Assembly (NCBI GenBank): GCA_964613675.1
Contig: CAZTIH010000052.1
Coordinates: 1-16,159, forward strand
From: DAIUCA01 sp964613675
GTDB taxonomy: Bacteria; Pseudomonadota; Gammaproteobacteria; Competibacterales; Competibacteraceae
DNA: 16,159 nucleotides
Direction: 5' to 3'
Positions 1-6,755 of the stretch are shown here, piece after piece (the stretch's first letter is position 1; each line of letters opens with the position of its first letter). The notes under the pieces are model-generated. The model had not been told where the DNA came from, did not search any database, and worked only from the letters and a program-made list of their open reading frames with translations. Position numbers and translations under genes: made by a program.

Positions 1-217
1 GGGCCTGGCGGGGTTCACGGCTATTCGCTGCGCGGGGGCTGACGAGGAACACCATTGAAAGAGGAAAATCGTCTCGCGAACGGGCTAAAATGGCGTCAAC
101 TTCCAGCGTTAAGTTGTTTGCTTAACCTTGAGGGCCGTGCATTCTGCATTTTGGACAGTCATCATGCAATGTCTTTGCTTCATACTCTGAAAGTTCCCCC
201 AAATTACGAGATTTTTC
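1..217. other. Leader region, no confident gene
   Basis: The first ~50 bases are visibly G/C-richer than what follows. All three plus frames are open from the window edge for a short way: one ends at a TGA at 40-42, one at a TGA at 56-58, one at a TAA at 123-125. One of these could be the C-terminal tail of a gene lying to the left, but none gives a recognisable peptide. The rest, up to the ATG at 218, should carry the promoter of the operon that follows. I could not fit a convincing -35/-10 pair with 16-18 base spacing, and I see no tRNA or riboswitch fold. Confidence 0.4.
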
Positions 218-1006
218 ATGGTTAATACAAAGTTCACCACCCTGGTTCTTGCAGGCGATCGCGGCCCTCACGACCCCGTTGCGCAAGCGACACGCGCCCC
301 GTGTAAAGCACTGTCCAAAGTGGCGGGGCGACCGATGGTGTTGCGGGTTTTAGACACTTTGGAACGTTCACAAGGCATTGGTGCACAGATTCTTTGCGGC
401 CCTCGTCGCGAATATCTCGACACCTGTCCAGAATTAACTCAACGACTTCACGATGGTCCATTGAAATGGTTATCGCCCCGTGAATCGCCAAGTTTGTCAG
501 CCGCAGCGGCGCTTGAAATGGTCGGTCGTAACCAACCTGTTTTGATTACAACGGCAGATCATGTATTGCTCACACCCATTATTATCGAGCATTTTCTGCA
601 AGTTGCACGCTCCACTGAAGCAGATGTACTCGTTGGGCTGGCGCGCTACGAGCAGGTTCAAGCGGCCTTCCCCAACACCAAACGAACTGTCTTAAAATTT
701 CGCGATGTTCACTGTTGTACTTGCAATTTATTTGGATTACAGACCGATGCAGGAAGAAGTATTTTGCCTTTCTGGCGACAAATCGAACAGGAACGAAAAT
801 CGCCGATTAAGATGCTAGGTTTATTGGGTGCGGGGACGGCGTTGCGCTATCGACTGGGCTGGCTCAACCTCAGCGATGCGCTAAACGAGCTGGGTAAACG
901 CCTCAATCTCCAAATCAAACCCGTCTGGTTACCCTTTGCCGACGCAGCCATCGACGTCGACAGCGTGGAAGATTTGGCCCTAGCCGAAATGCGGTTGCGT
1001 CAATAA
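218..1006 (+). CDS. MobA-like NTP transferase domain protein
   Basis: The 262-residue protein has the GT-A nucleotidyltransferase layout. The N-terminal nucleotide-binding stretch is LAGDRGPHDPVA (11-22), followed by the CKALSKVAGRPMV block (29-41) that holds the conserved Lys and the GRPM turn. The metal-site strand TTADHVLL (111-118) comes next, and IDVDSVEDL (245-253) closes the protein as in MobA/GlmU-type enzymes. The usual GxGTR loop is replaced by GDRGPHDP, so it belongs to a divergent branch and substrate and nucleotide cannot be read. Known relatives transfer CMP, UMP or GMP to sugar, alcohol or cofactor phosphates. It is soluble, without a signal peptide. Only two bases separate its TAA from lptF, so it is probably cotranscribed with lptFG, which suggests an envelope-precursor role (inference). 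The ATG at 218 has only a weak GAG at 208-210, but the nucleotide-binding strand begins a few residues in. Confidence 0.8.
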   Translation: MVNTKFTTLVLAGDRGPHDPVAQATRAPCKALSKVAGRPMVLRVLDTLERSQGIGAQILCGPRREYLDTCPELTQRLHDGPLKWLSPRESPSLSAAAALEMVGRNQPVLITTADHVLLTPIIIEHFLQVARSTEADVLVGLARYEQVQAAFPNTKRTVLKFRDVHCCTCNLFGLQTDAGRSILPFWRQIEQERKSPIKMLGLLGAGTALRYRLGWLNLSDALNELGKRLNLQIKPVWLPFADAAIDVDSVEDLALAEMRLRQ

Positions 1007-1008
1007 CG

Positions 1009-2058
1009 ATGTCTCGATTACGCCGCTATCTTCTTGCAGAGATTTACCAACCTCTGTTCGCCGTAGCGGGATTCCTGCTGTTAATTTTCTTGGGATACAA
1101 CGCGGCAGGCTACCTCGTTGATGCCTCTAAAGGCTTGATTTCACTAGATTTAGTACTCACGCTCGTTGGCCTACGCACCTTAGTTGCTTTTGAAACCCTG
1201 TTGCCGATTACCTTTTACTTTTCCATTGTTTTGGGACTTGGGCGTCTCTACAGTGAAAATGAGATGTCTGCAATCACCGCTGTTGGGGTTTCAGAACAGC
1301 AAATAATTTTACAAATCATGTGGTTAGCACTCCCCATCGCGCTCCTCGTTGGCGTGTTGTCTATGGTGATGCGCCCTTGGGCCTATGGGCATAGTCAGGT
1401 TTTGCGAAACTTAGCCCTTGCAGAAATCGATCTAAACGCTTTAGAACCCAACCGTTTTCACGGTAGCCGCGATGGTCAACAGGTCTTTTTTGCCGAAATG
1501 ATTGATCGCGATCAGAAAATGACTAACCCTTTGATTAAGAATGAAAATTCCCAAGCTATCCAGCTAATCATCGCGCATGAAGCGACACGCCTGCGCTCTT
1601 TAGCAAATTCGGATCTGCAACTTCAATTCAATCAAAGCCGTTTGTATCAACTTGATTTAATTGGAGAACGCGATTTTATTGCAGAAATCGACAAGCTGAT
1701 TTTGCACTTACCTACAGATAATCATCGTCGCATGGGACAAGATCGGAAAGCCGCAGCAACTTGGCGGCTCATGCAATCTGAAAACCCTAAAGACATCGCT
1801 GAATGGCAATGGCGGATGTCGCGCCCATTAGCAGCGTTGATTCTGGCGCTCTTTGCCGTTCCCATTGCGCGGAGCCGCCCGCGTCAGAGCCGTTATCAAC
1901 GTCTGTTACCCGCCCTCTTATTTTTCCTGACCTACTATCAACTGTCATTATTTGCAAGAAATAGCTTGCGCAATGATTGGCTACCGAGTTCAGTGGGAAT
2001 TTTTGGTTTAGATACAATATTTTTGCTGGTTTTTCTGCTGGTCATTCGACACCGATGA
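1009..2058 (+). CDS. lptF: LPS export ABC transporter permease LptF
   Basis: LptF is one of the two inner-membrane permeases that, with the LptB2 ATPase, extract lipopolysaccharide and pass it to LptC and the LptA bridge. The 349-residue protein shows the YjgP/YjgQ architecture. Three N-terminal membrane helices lie near residues 13-35, 58-77 and 101-120. A polar periplasmic domain, expected to be a beta-jellyroll, covers about 125-265. Three C-terminal helices lie near 273-288, 299-317 and 328-347. The cytoplasmic stretch ENEMSAITAVGVS (83-95) is the family's coupling-helix region that contacts LptB. The length is close to that of E. coli LptF (about 366). It starts two bases after the upstream TAA without a good Shine-Dalgarno, which suggests translational coupling, and its TGA overlaps the lptG ATG. 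LptF and LptG are similar, so the F label rests on gene order plus overall resemblance. Confidence 0.92.
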   Translation: MSRLRRYLLAEIYQPLFAVAGFLLLIFLGYNAAGYLVDASKGLISLDLVLTLVGLRTLVAFETLLPITFYFSIVLGLGRLYSENEMSAITAVGVSEQQIILQIMWLALPIALLVGVLSMVMRPWAYGHSQVLRNLALAEIDLNALEPNRFHGSRDGQQVFFAEMIDRDQKMTNPLIKNENSQAIQLIIAHEATRLRSLANSDLQLQFNQSRLYQLDLIGERDFIAEIDKLILHLPTDNHRRMGQDRKAAATWRLMQSENPKDIAEWQWRMSRPLAALILALFAVPIARSRPRQSRYQRLLPALLFFLTYYQLSLFARNSLRNDWLPSSVGIFGLDTIFLLVFLLVIRHR

Positions 2059-3221
2059 AATTGCGTTATTATTTAGCAACTGTGCTTTTGTGGAGTTACT
2101 TCACCGTCGTACTGATATTGATCACTTTATTTGGAGTCATAGAATTAGTCGATCAACTCGATGAAGTGGGGAAGGGACGTTTTTCCCTTAATGATGCGCT
2201 TTTACACGCACTTTTAGTAATTCCCAGACGGGTACTCGACTTAACCCCCGTGGCGATTTTATTGGGAACCGTATTAGCCCTAAACCAACTTTCCCAGCAT
2301 AGCGAATTGATCGCGATGCAAGCGGCTGGCATCTCCAAAACGCGCTTCAGAAAATGGATTTTGTCGATAGTAGCTATCGGAAGCCCGTTACTGTGGCTTG
2401 CAGAAGAATTTATTGCGCCTCCCCTCGACCAATTTGCGCGCCATCGTCAGGCAATCGCGCTCCAGGGAGATTTCGCACCGGGATTGTGGGGGAGTGGTGG
2501 GTTCTTAAACTTTATAAACTTGGAGAATCTACTCTACGGGGCGGTTCCTGCTCAAATCGACTTAACAGAACAGGGATTATGGGCACGTTCAGACCATCAA
2601 ATTTTACATATTCACCGTCTCGATTCAGATGGACAACCCCTCGGCATTGATCTTTATATTTTAGATAACAGTTTGAAACTAGTTGATTTTTTTCGTGCAA
2701 CGCGGGCGGTAGTTTCTGAAGAAGGGGTGTGGACATTTTATGAGGTGTTGCACAAATCTTTGGGTTCAGAAGATCCGCAAACCCACCGTTATGAAACTCA
2801 CTTATGGTCGGGTTTTATTGATCTGAGGGCATTGCGAGCTACTGCCATTCGACGATTATCAGAACCACCACCTCAAAGTCTGAGTTTATCGACCTTATGG
2901 CAACTACAGAATGATTTAGCAGAACAAGGTAAACCCACGACACGCGTCGCGTTGGCATTTTGGCAAAAATTAGGACTTCCCTGGACCGCCTTAGCGTTAA
3001 CCACCTGTGCATTGGCCTTTGCGACGGGAACCCCCCGAGATTCAGGGGGAGGACGGCGACTGGTTTACGGCGCGCTACTCGGCATCGGGTTTTATCTCGG
3101 CAATCAAATATTGGCCGGGATCGGAATAGTCGCGCAGTGGCCGGCCCCTCTAATCGCTTTCCTTCCAACCCTTTTGCTGCTGCTCATGCTAACGCTCTGG
3201 TTTAAGCTCAATCCGACTTAA
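2055..3221 (+). CDS. lptG: LPS export ABC transporter permease LptG
   Basis: LptG is the second permease of the LptB2FG lipopolysaccharide extractor. From the ATG at 2055 the product is 388 residues, slightly longer than usual (about 360). It begins MKLRYYLATVLLWSYF, a typical LptG start. Helix 1 is near residues 10-31, helix 2 near 60-78 and helix 3 near 101-117. The coupling segment SELIAMQAAGIS (83-94) precedes helix 3. A periplasmic domain fills roughly 120-305, and three hydrophobic helices close the protein, the last rich in Leu and ending FKLNPT. The frame is open 26 codons further upstream, but that extension lies inside lptF and has no membrane-protein character. The ATG overlaps the lptF TGA as ATGA, a classic coupled pair. 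The 3' end overlaps the convergent metallophosphoesterase gene by 14 bp. Confidence 0.92.
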   Translation: MKLRYYLATVLLWSYFTVVLILITLFGVIELVDQLDEVGKGRFSLNDALLHALLVIPRRVLDLTPVAILLGTVLALNQLSQHSELIAMQAAGISKTRFRKWILSIVAIGSPLLWLAEEFIAPPLDQFARHRQAIALQGDFAPGLWGSGGFLNFINLENLLYGAVPAQIDLTEQGLWARSDHQILHIHRLDSDGQPLGIDLYILDNSLKLVDFFRATRAVVSEEGVWTFYEVLHKSLGSEDPQTHRYETHLWSGFIDLRALRATAIRRLSEPPPQSLSLSTLWQLQNDLAEQGKPTTRVALAFWQKLGLPWTALALTTCALAFATGTPRDSGGGRRLVYGALLGIGFYLGNQILAGIGIVAQWPAPLIAFLPTLLLLLMLTLWFKLNPT

Positions 3222-4068
3222 TAAGGATCTTTTGTATCATTTCTACTACAATCCAATGGTTAGACTGCCAACGCAATAATTCGGCAGTGAGTTCCCAAGT
3301 GGCTTCCCTTTCTAAAACGCTAAATTGCCAAAATCCGGCAGTTTTTGCCGACATCGTTTGCGTAGAACCCAAAGCGGGGGCACCAAAAATCAATGGGTTA
3401 CCGTCAATAAATCGCGCTCGATGCCAATGGCCGTGCAATAAAATCTCAGCTCCATTTTCATGTAAAACCCGTAGAAACTTCTCGGAATTGACAAGTCCTC
3501 GACGTCCTTGACTCGGTGGGTGATGTAAAAAAACAACACGCAGTCGCCTGCGTTCTTGTACTAAAAGTTGAGAAAGCCGTGTTAAATCGGGGTGTGAAAT
3601 TCGCCCAGATGCCCAAAAGGGTGGCGACGCATAAGCTGTTGAAATTCCAATAAAACTGACTGGGCCACGACGGCGAAGAAAAGGCCAAATCTTACCGTCA
3701 TCTCCTGTGAAAAATGCCTGCCAATCCCCAAGGTTTTCTAAGCTCGCCGAAACATACGCATCGTGATTGCCTGGGACTACGCTTAGTTCTTCAGAAGGTA
3801 AAAGCGTCTTTAAGAATGCGGTAACGGCCCGATATTCTTGAGGAAGTCCCAAATTGGTCAAATCCCCAGTCAACAGTAGATGATCTGGGCGATGGGTTTG
3901 CAGATAATTTCTGAACGCAATGAGCGGTGCCTGTCCATACTGAAACTGTCGCTTCCAGCGCCACGAGAGAAATCCTAGCAGGCGTTTATTCAGTAAAGTG
4001 TGGGGAATAAGATTCTCTAAAGCGGGCAAATGCAGGTCTGAAGCGTGAAGAAATTTGAATACAGTCAT
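3208..4068 (-). CDS. Calcineurin-like metallophosphoesterase
   Basis: This 286-residue cytoplasmic protein carries the full binuclear metallophosphoesterase set in order: ASDLHL (9-14, D-x-H), TGDLTN (67-72), PGNHDAY (99-105), LHHPP (181-185) and LHGHWH (211-216). These ligands bind two metal ions for phosphomonoester or diester hydrolysis. The substrate is not readable; 3',5'-cyclic nucleotide phosphodiesterases and lipid or nucleotide pyrophosphatases share the fold. The ATG at 4068 was chosen because it places the D-x-H motif near the N-terminus, as in the family; a TTG at 4095 would add nine residues. It is divergent from the Tam41-like gene and their 5' ends overlap. Its 3' end overlaps lptG tail to tail. 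Pairing with a Tam41-like protein and lipid genes hints at phospholipid or lipid-headgroup metabolism (inference). Confidence 0.85.
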   Translation of the reverse strand: MTVFKFLHASDLHLPALENLIPHTLLNKRLLGFLSWRWKRQFQYGQAPLIAFRNYLQTHRPDHLLLTGDLTNLGLPQEYRAVTAFLKTLLPSEELSVVPGNHDAYVSASLENLGDWQAFFTGDDGKIWPFLRRRGPVSFIGISTAYASPPFWASGRISHPDLTRLSQLLVQERRRLRVVFLHHPPSQGRRGLVNSEKFLRVLHENGAEILLHGHWHRARFIDGNPLIFGAPALGSTQTMSAKTAGFWQFSVLEREATWELTAELLRWQSNHWIVVEMIQKILIKSD

Positions 4069-5049
4069 GAAGTTAGTGCCCAAATTGAAAAGCAATTGCA
4101 GTTAGCCGACGAATTAGCTTGGCAGGAATTTCACCAGCGAATGGCCTTACAACAGTATTTGCGAACGCTACAGAAACAGGAAACGGCTTCTATTCACCCA
4201 CTAATCGAAGTGATACGACAGCGTTTTGGCGATTCGCTCTTGGCGATTCTCTATTACGGTTCGACGAGACGGTCTGCAAATCCCCAGGATGGCTTAGTCG
4301 ATCTTTACGCTGTCGTCGATGATTACCAACGTGCTTGGCGAAATCCGCTCCTTGCTTGGGCTAATTATTGGCTTCCCCCCAATGTGATTTATCTGGAGAC
4401 GCCATTAGGGTTACGTTGTAAATGTGCAGTCATTCGCATCGACCATTTTCAAGCCCAAATGAAGGCATTACATCCCTATTTTTGGGGTCGCTTTTGCCAA
4501 CCGTTCGCCTTAGTTTATTACAAGGAAGGTATTGACAAAATCGCTATTGAAATCAGTCAGTTAACTGCCATTATTAGCTTTATAAAAGCCAGTCTTTCAC
4601 TCCTCAAATCGCCTTTTAACGCCGATGAATTATGGAGAACCGGATTAGCCGCCAGTTATCACAGCGAATTACGTGCTGAACGCCATTCACGTCTCGATCA
4701 ATTAGCTCAATTCGATGCCAAAATTTGGCGAAAAATAACCGTGTTAGCAGCCCCTCTTTTACCCCTTCACTCTATCGACGCCGAATTATTTAACCATCAA
4801 TTAAACGAGGCTGAAGTCCATCGAGAACAACAGCGTTGGCAATGGAGACGTCGAATCGGCATCATCTGGTCTCTAATGCGCCTCACCAAAGCCGTTTTCA
4901 CCTTTCAGAATGGTGTTGAATATGGTTTGTGGAAAATCGAGCGGCATACGGGAGAACGAATGAGTGTTCCTACCCGTGTTAAAAGATGGCCGCTTATTTT
5001 TGGTTGGCCTTATTTATGGCGATTATACCGACGTGGTTTACTGCGCTAA
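4045..5049 (+). CDS. Tam41-like nucleotidyltransferase-fold protein
   Basis: The 334-residue protein has ILYYGSTRRS (68-77) followed by LVDLYAVVDDYQRAW (84-98). This matches the nucleotidyltransferase pattern (Gly-Ser, then an Asp strand) in the form seen in Tam41, the mitochondrial CTP:phosphatidate cytidylyltransferase. A later block, HPYFWGRFCQP (143-153), resembles Tam41's conserved W-x2-LY-x-GRL-x-KP segment. On that basis I predict CDP-diacylglycerol synthesis or a related lipid reaction, but the match is from memory and the protein could have another substrate. No signal peptide or clear membrane helix is seen; a basic, aromatic-rich C-terminus (about 270-334) could bind membrane. The start is uncertain: GTG at 4045 overlaps the divergent phosphoesterase gene by 24 bp, while ATG at 4141 would give 302 residues, remove the overlap and keep the catalytic core. 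Confidence 0.55.
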   Translation: MKKFEYSHEVSAQIEKQLQLADELAWQEFHQRMALQQYLRTLQKQETASIHPLIEVIRQRFGDSLLAILYYGSTRRSANPQDGLVDLYAVVDDYQRAWRNPLLAWANYWLPPNVIYLETPLGLRCKCAVIRIDHFQAQMKALHPYFWGRFCQPFALVYYKEGIDKIAIEISQLTAIISFIKASLSLLKSPFNADELWRTGLAASYHSELRAERHSRLDQLAQFDAKIWRKITVLAAPLLPLHSIDAELFNHQLNEAEVHREQQRWQWRRRIGIIWSLMRLTKAVFTFQNGVEYGLWKIERHTGERMSVPTRVKRWPLIFGWPYLWRLYRRGLLR

Positions 5050-5119
5050 TATTTTTAGTTGTTTAGCAAATAATAAAATCAACTTAATCTGCTTATTGCT
5101 TTAATTCAGACTCCACAAT
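5050..5119. other. Short A/T-rich gap between convergent genes
   Basis: This 70-base spacer lies between the ends of the Tam41-like gene (+) and the methyltransferase gene (-). It is strongly A/T-rich. I found only an imperfect pairing of AGCAAATAA with TTATTGCT, too weak to call an intrinsic terminator. Confidence 0.4.
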
Positions 5120-6136
5120 TTAACGCTTAAACAGATAATGAGCTACTCCCCATTCTTCCCCATTTTGATAGCCAAATAATTCACTACATGCCATAAAAAA
5201 TAATCGCCAACGCTGTACCCAACGGGATGCGTCATCCCCATACACGCTCTTGAAAATTGCTAAAATTTCGGCTTTTTGTTGGTCTTGTTTGGTCAACCAC
5301 GCCTCACAGGTCTTTTGATAATGATGCCCCTCAATCCACCACTGTTCAGCTAATTCGATTTCCCCACGCATTTCCGCCAGTAAGTTAAATGACGGCATCA
5401 TTCCACCACTAAAAAAGTATTTACTCATCCAATCCGCTTGTTCGCCACTTTCAAAAGGATAAGCGTAATGGCGATGGGCAAAAATATGGATAAAGAGTTT
5501 GCCTTTTTCATTTAACCAACCATGTAATTGATTGAATAACTGGCCGTAATTACGCATATGTTCAAACATTTCTACAGACACAATCCGATCAAATCGTTGG
5601 TCTATCGAGAACTCATTCATGTCTGCTGTAATGACACGAACATTGTTCAGATGTCGTTGACGCGCCTGGTGTTCGATGTAAAGACGTTGACTATGAGAAT
5701 TAGAAACCGCTGTAACCGCGCTATTTGGATAATGTTCTGCCATCCACAAGGTCAATGAACCCCATCCACACCCCAATTCCAGAATAGTTTGGCCGTCTGA
5801 CAAATCGGCCCGTTCACAAGTTAATGCCAACATCTGCTGTTCCGCAATATCGAGTTCTGAAACACCATTTGGCCAATACGCGCAACTGTATTTTAGATGC
5901 TTGCCCAATACCTTTTCAAAGAAAGCTGCTGGGACTTCATAATGCTGGTCATTCGCTAATTCGGTATCCAATGCGATGGGACTACGATTTAACTCCTCAA
6001 TTAGCAGTCTGTAGTCCGACTGATTACGCTGTTTTTCGATTTGCAACCGCTTTTTTAATAGCTGCCGAATTCCCACTCGTGTAATCACATCGGGAACTAA
6101 TCCACGCTCTACTAATTCAATCGCCGTATTCCACAT
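5120..6136 (-). CDS. Cyclopropane-fatty-acid-synthase-family SAM methyltransferase
   Basis: This 338-residue class I SAM-dependent methyltransferase belongs to the CFA synthase superfamily. The SAM-binding loop is ILELGCGWGSL (118-128), and SVEMFEHM (187-194) is the motif IV region. YSCAYW (83-88) and the HHYQKTCEAW segment (271-280) correspond to regions holding the bicarbonate-binding Cys and Tyr of E. coli Cfa, and the Glu in EMFEHM matches Cfa's Glu. It is shorter than Cfa (about 382), and its N-terminus (IELVERGLVPD) and FFSGGMMPS block (241-249) look more like the Cfa-related branch that includes plant coclaurine N-methyltransferase. Phospholipid acyl-chain methylation or cyclopropanation is therefore likely but not certain. 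The ATG at 6136 is preceded by GAGGT at a spacing of four bases; a start at 6181 would add 15 unlikely residues. It is divergent from the DUF2760/Hsp70 operon. Confidence 0.8.
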   Translation of the reverse strand: MWNTAIELVERGLVPDVITRVGIRQLLKKRLQIEKQRNQSDYRLLIEELNRSPIALDTELANDQHYEVPAAFFEKVLGKHLKYSCAYWPNGVSELDIAEQQMLALTCERADLSDGQTILELGCGWGSLTLWMAEHYPNSAVTAVSNSHSQRLYIEHQARQRHLNNVRVITADMNEFSIDQRFDRIVSVEMFEHMRNYGQLFNQLHGWLNEKGKLFIHIFAHRHYAYPFESGEQADWMSKYFFSGGMMPSFNLLAEMRGEIELAEQWWIEGHHYQKTCEAWLTKQDQQKAEILAIFKSVYGDDASRWVQRWRLFFMACSELFGYQNGEEWGVAHYLFKR

Positions 6137-6140
6137 AATG

Positions 6141-6145
6141 ACCTC
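6141..6145 (-). promoter_or_regulatory. Ribosome binding site deciding the methyltransferase start
   Basis: Read on the minus strand this is GAGGT, four bases before the ATG at 6136. It supports that codon over the upstream in-frame codon at 6181. Confidence 0.6.
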
Positions 6146-6154
6146 GTGATTTGC

Positions 6155-6183
6155 CTTGTTTGCTACTCTCCAAGAGACCATTT
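6155..6183 (+). promoter_or_regulatory. Possible heat-shock (sigma-32-like) promoter for the Hsp70 operon
   Basis: CTTGTTT at 6155-6161 and GACCATTT at 6176-6183 are separated by 14 bases. Compared with the E. coli sigma-32 pattern (CTTGAAA, 11-16 bases, CCCCATnT) this gives a recognisable but imperfect match. Transcription would begin near 6190, about 65 bases before the DUF2760 ATG. The same 118-base interval must also hold the promoter of the divergent methyltransferase. The gene content (two Hsp70s) makes the reading attractive, but short degenerate motifs occur by chance, so this is a suggestion. Confidence 0.25.
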
Positions 6184-6254
6184 TTGGCGTATTAAATTGT
6201 CATGCTGCAACGCTAAATATCATTGATCGTTTTATTTTTAGGAGCCCCTCATCT

Positions 6255-6755
6255 ATGCAAAAACTCAGCGTATTGGCGCGTTTTCGATGCGCATTACGGG
6301 CTTTTTGGAAAACGCTCAGCGATGAATCATTTGCGCAACAAATGATTTCCTCCCCCAAAACCGTGCTCCAGACTGCTGATCCCCGCGCTGCCCTACAGCT
6401 CCTCGCCCTGCTACAGCGGGAAGGTCGATTAATTGATTTTTTACAAGAAGACTTGACAAATGCGAGTGATACGGAAATTGGTGCGGCGGTGCGAGTAGTT
6501 CATGCAGGATGTCGTAAAGCCTTGAATGAACATATAAAACTTTCCCCCATTTGCGAGGATTCTGAAGGAAGTTTGCTCAGTTTACCCTCGGATTTTAATC
6601 GTCAAGCAATAAGATTAACGGGAAATGTCCCCAATGAAGGGCCTTTTCAGGGCACCTTAATTCACCCAGGTTGGCGAGTTACGACCCTGGAGTTACCCCA
6701 GCTTGCGGCAGAAATTGATTTACACATCGTCATGCCCGCTGAGGTCGAGTTATGA
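6255..6755 (+). CDS. DUF2760 domain-containing protein
   Basis: This 166-residue protein matches what I recall of DUF2760, a family of unknown function found beside atypical Hsp70 genes. An amphipathic, basic N-terminus (1-25, MQKLSVLARFRCALRAFW) could be a short membrane or protein-docking helix. A helical block follows (about 38-90) with DPRAALQLLALLQREGRLIDFL. The conserved C-terminal part reads VPNEGPFQGTLIHPGWRV, then LPQLA and a hydrophobic end. No catalytic motif is apparent. The ATG at 6255 has GGAG ten bases upstream; the frame is open further 5' (to 6156), but that part lies over the divergent promoter region. Its TGA overlaps the ATG of the first Hsp70 gene as ATGA, so the two are almost certainly coupled. 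A role as partner or adaptor of the Hsp70s is inference from linkage. Confidence 0.8.
   Translation: MQKLSVLARFRCALRAFWKTLSDESFAQQMISSPKTVLQTADPRAALQLLALLQREGRLIDFLQEDLTNASDTEIGAAVRVVHAGCRKALNEHIKLSPICEDSEGSLLSLPSDFNRQAIRLTGNVPNEGPFQGTLIHPGWRVTTLELPQLAAEIDLHIVMPAEVEL

Noticed and set aside
2..58. Possible C-terminal tail of an upstream gene ending in TGA at 56-58
   Set aside because: Only 18 codons are visible, two other frames are also open from the edge, and no family resemblance is seen, so it was kept as part of the leader.
1..217. Structured RNA (SRP RNA, RNase P, 6S, riboswitch) at the left edge
   Set aside because: The G/C-rich start prompted a check, but none of the conserved cores of these RNAs could be recognised.
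2354..2650. Open frame of 98 codons inside lptG
   Set aside because: It lies wholly within a membrane protein gene with clear LptG features, and no family resemblance or ribosome binding site supports it.
5050..5119. Intrinsic terminator between the convergent Tam41-like and methyltransferase genes
   Set aside because: The only inverted repeat is A/T-rich and imperfect, without a stable G/C stem.
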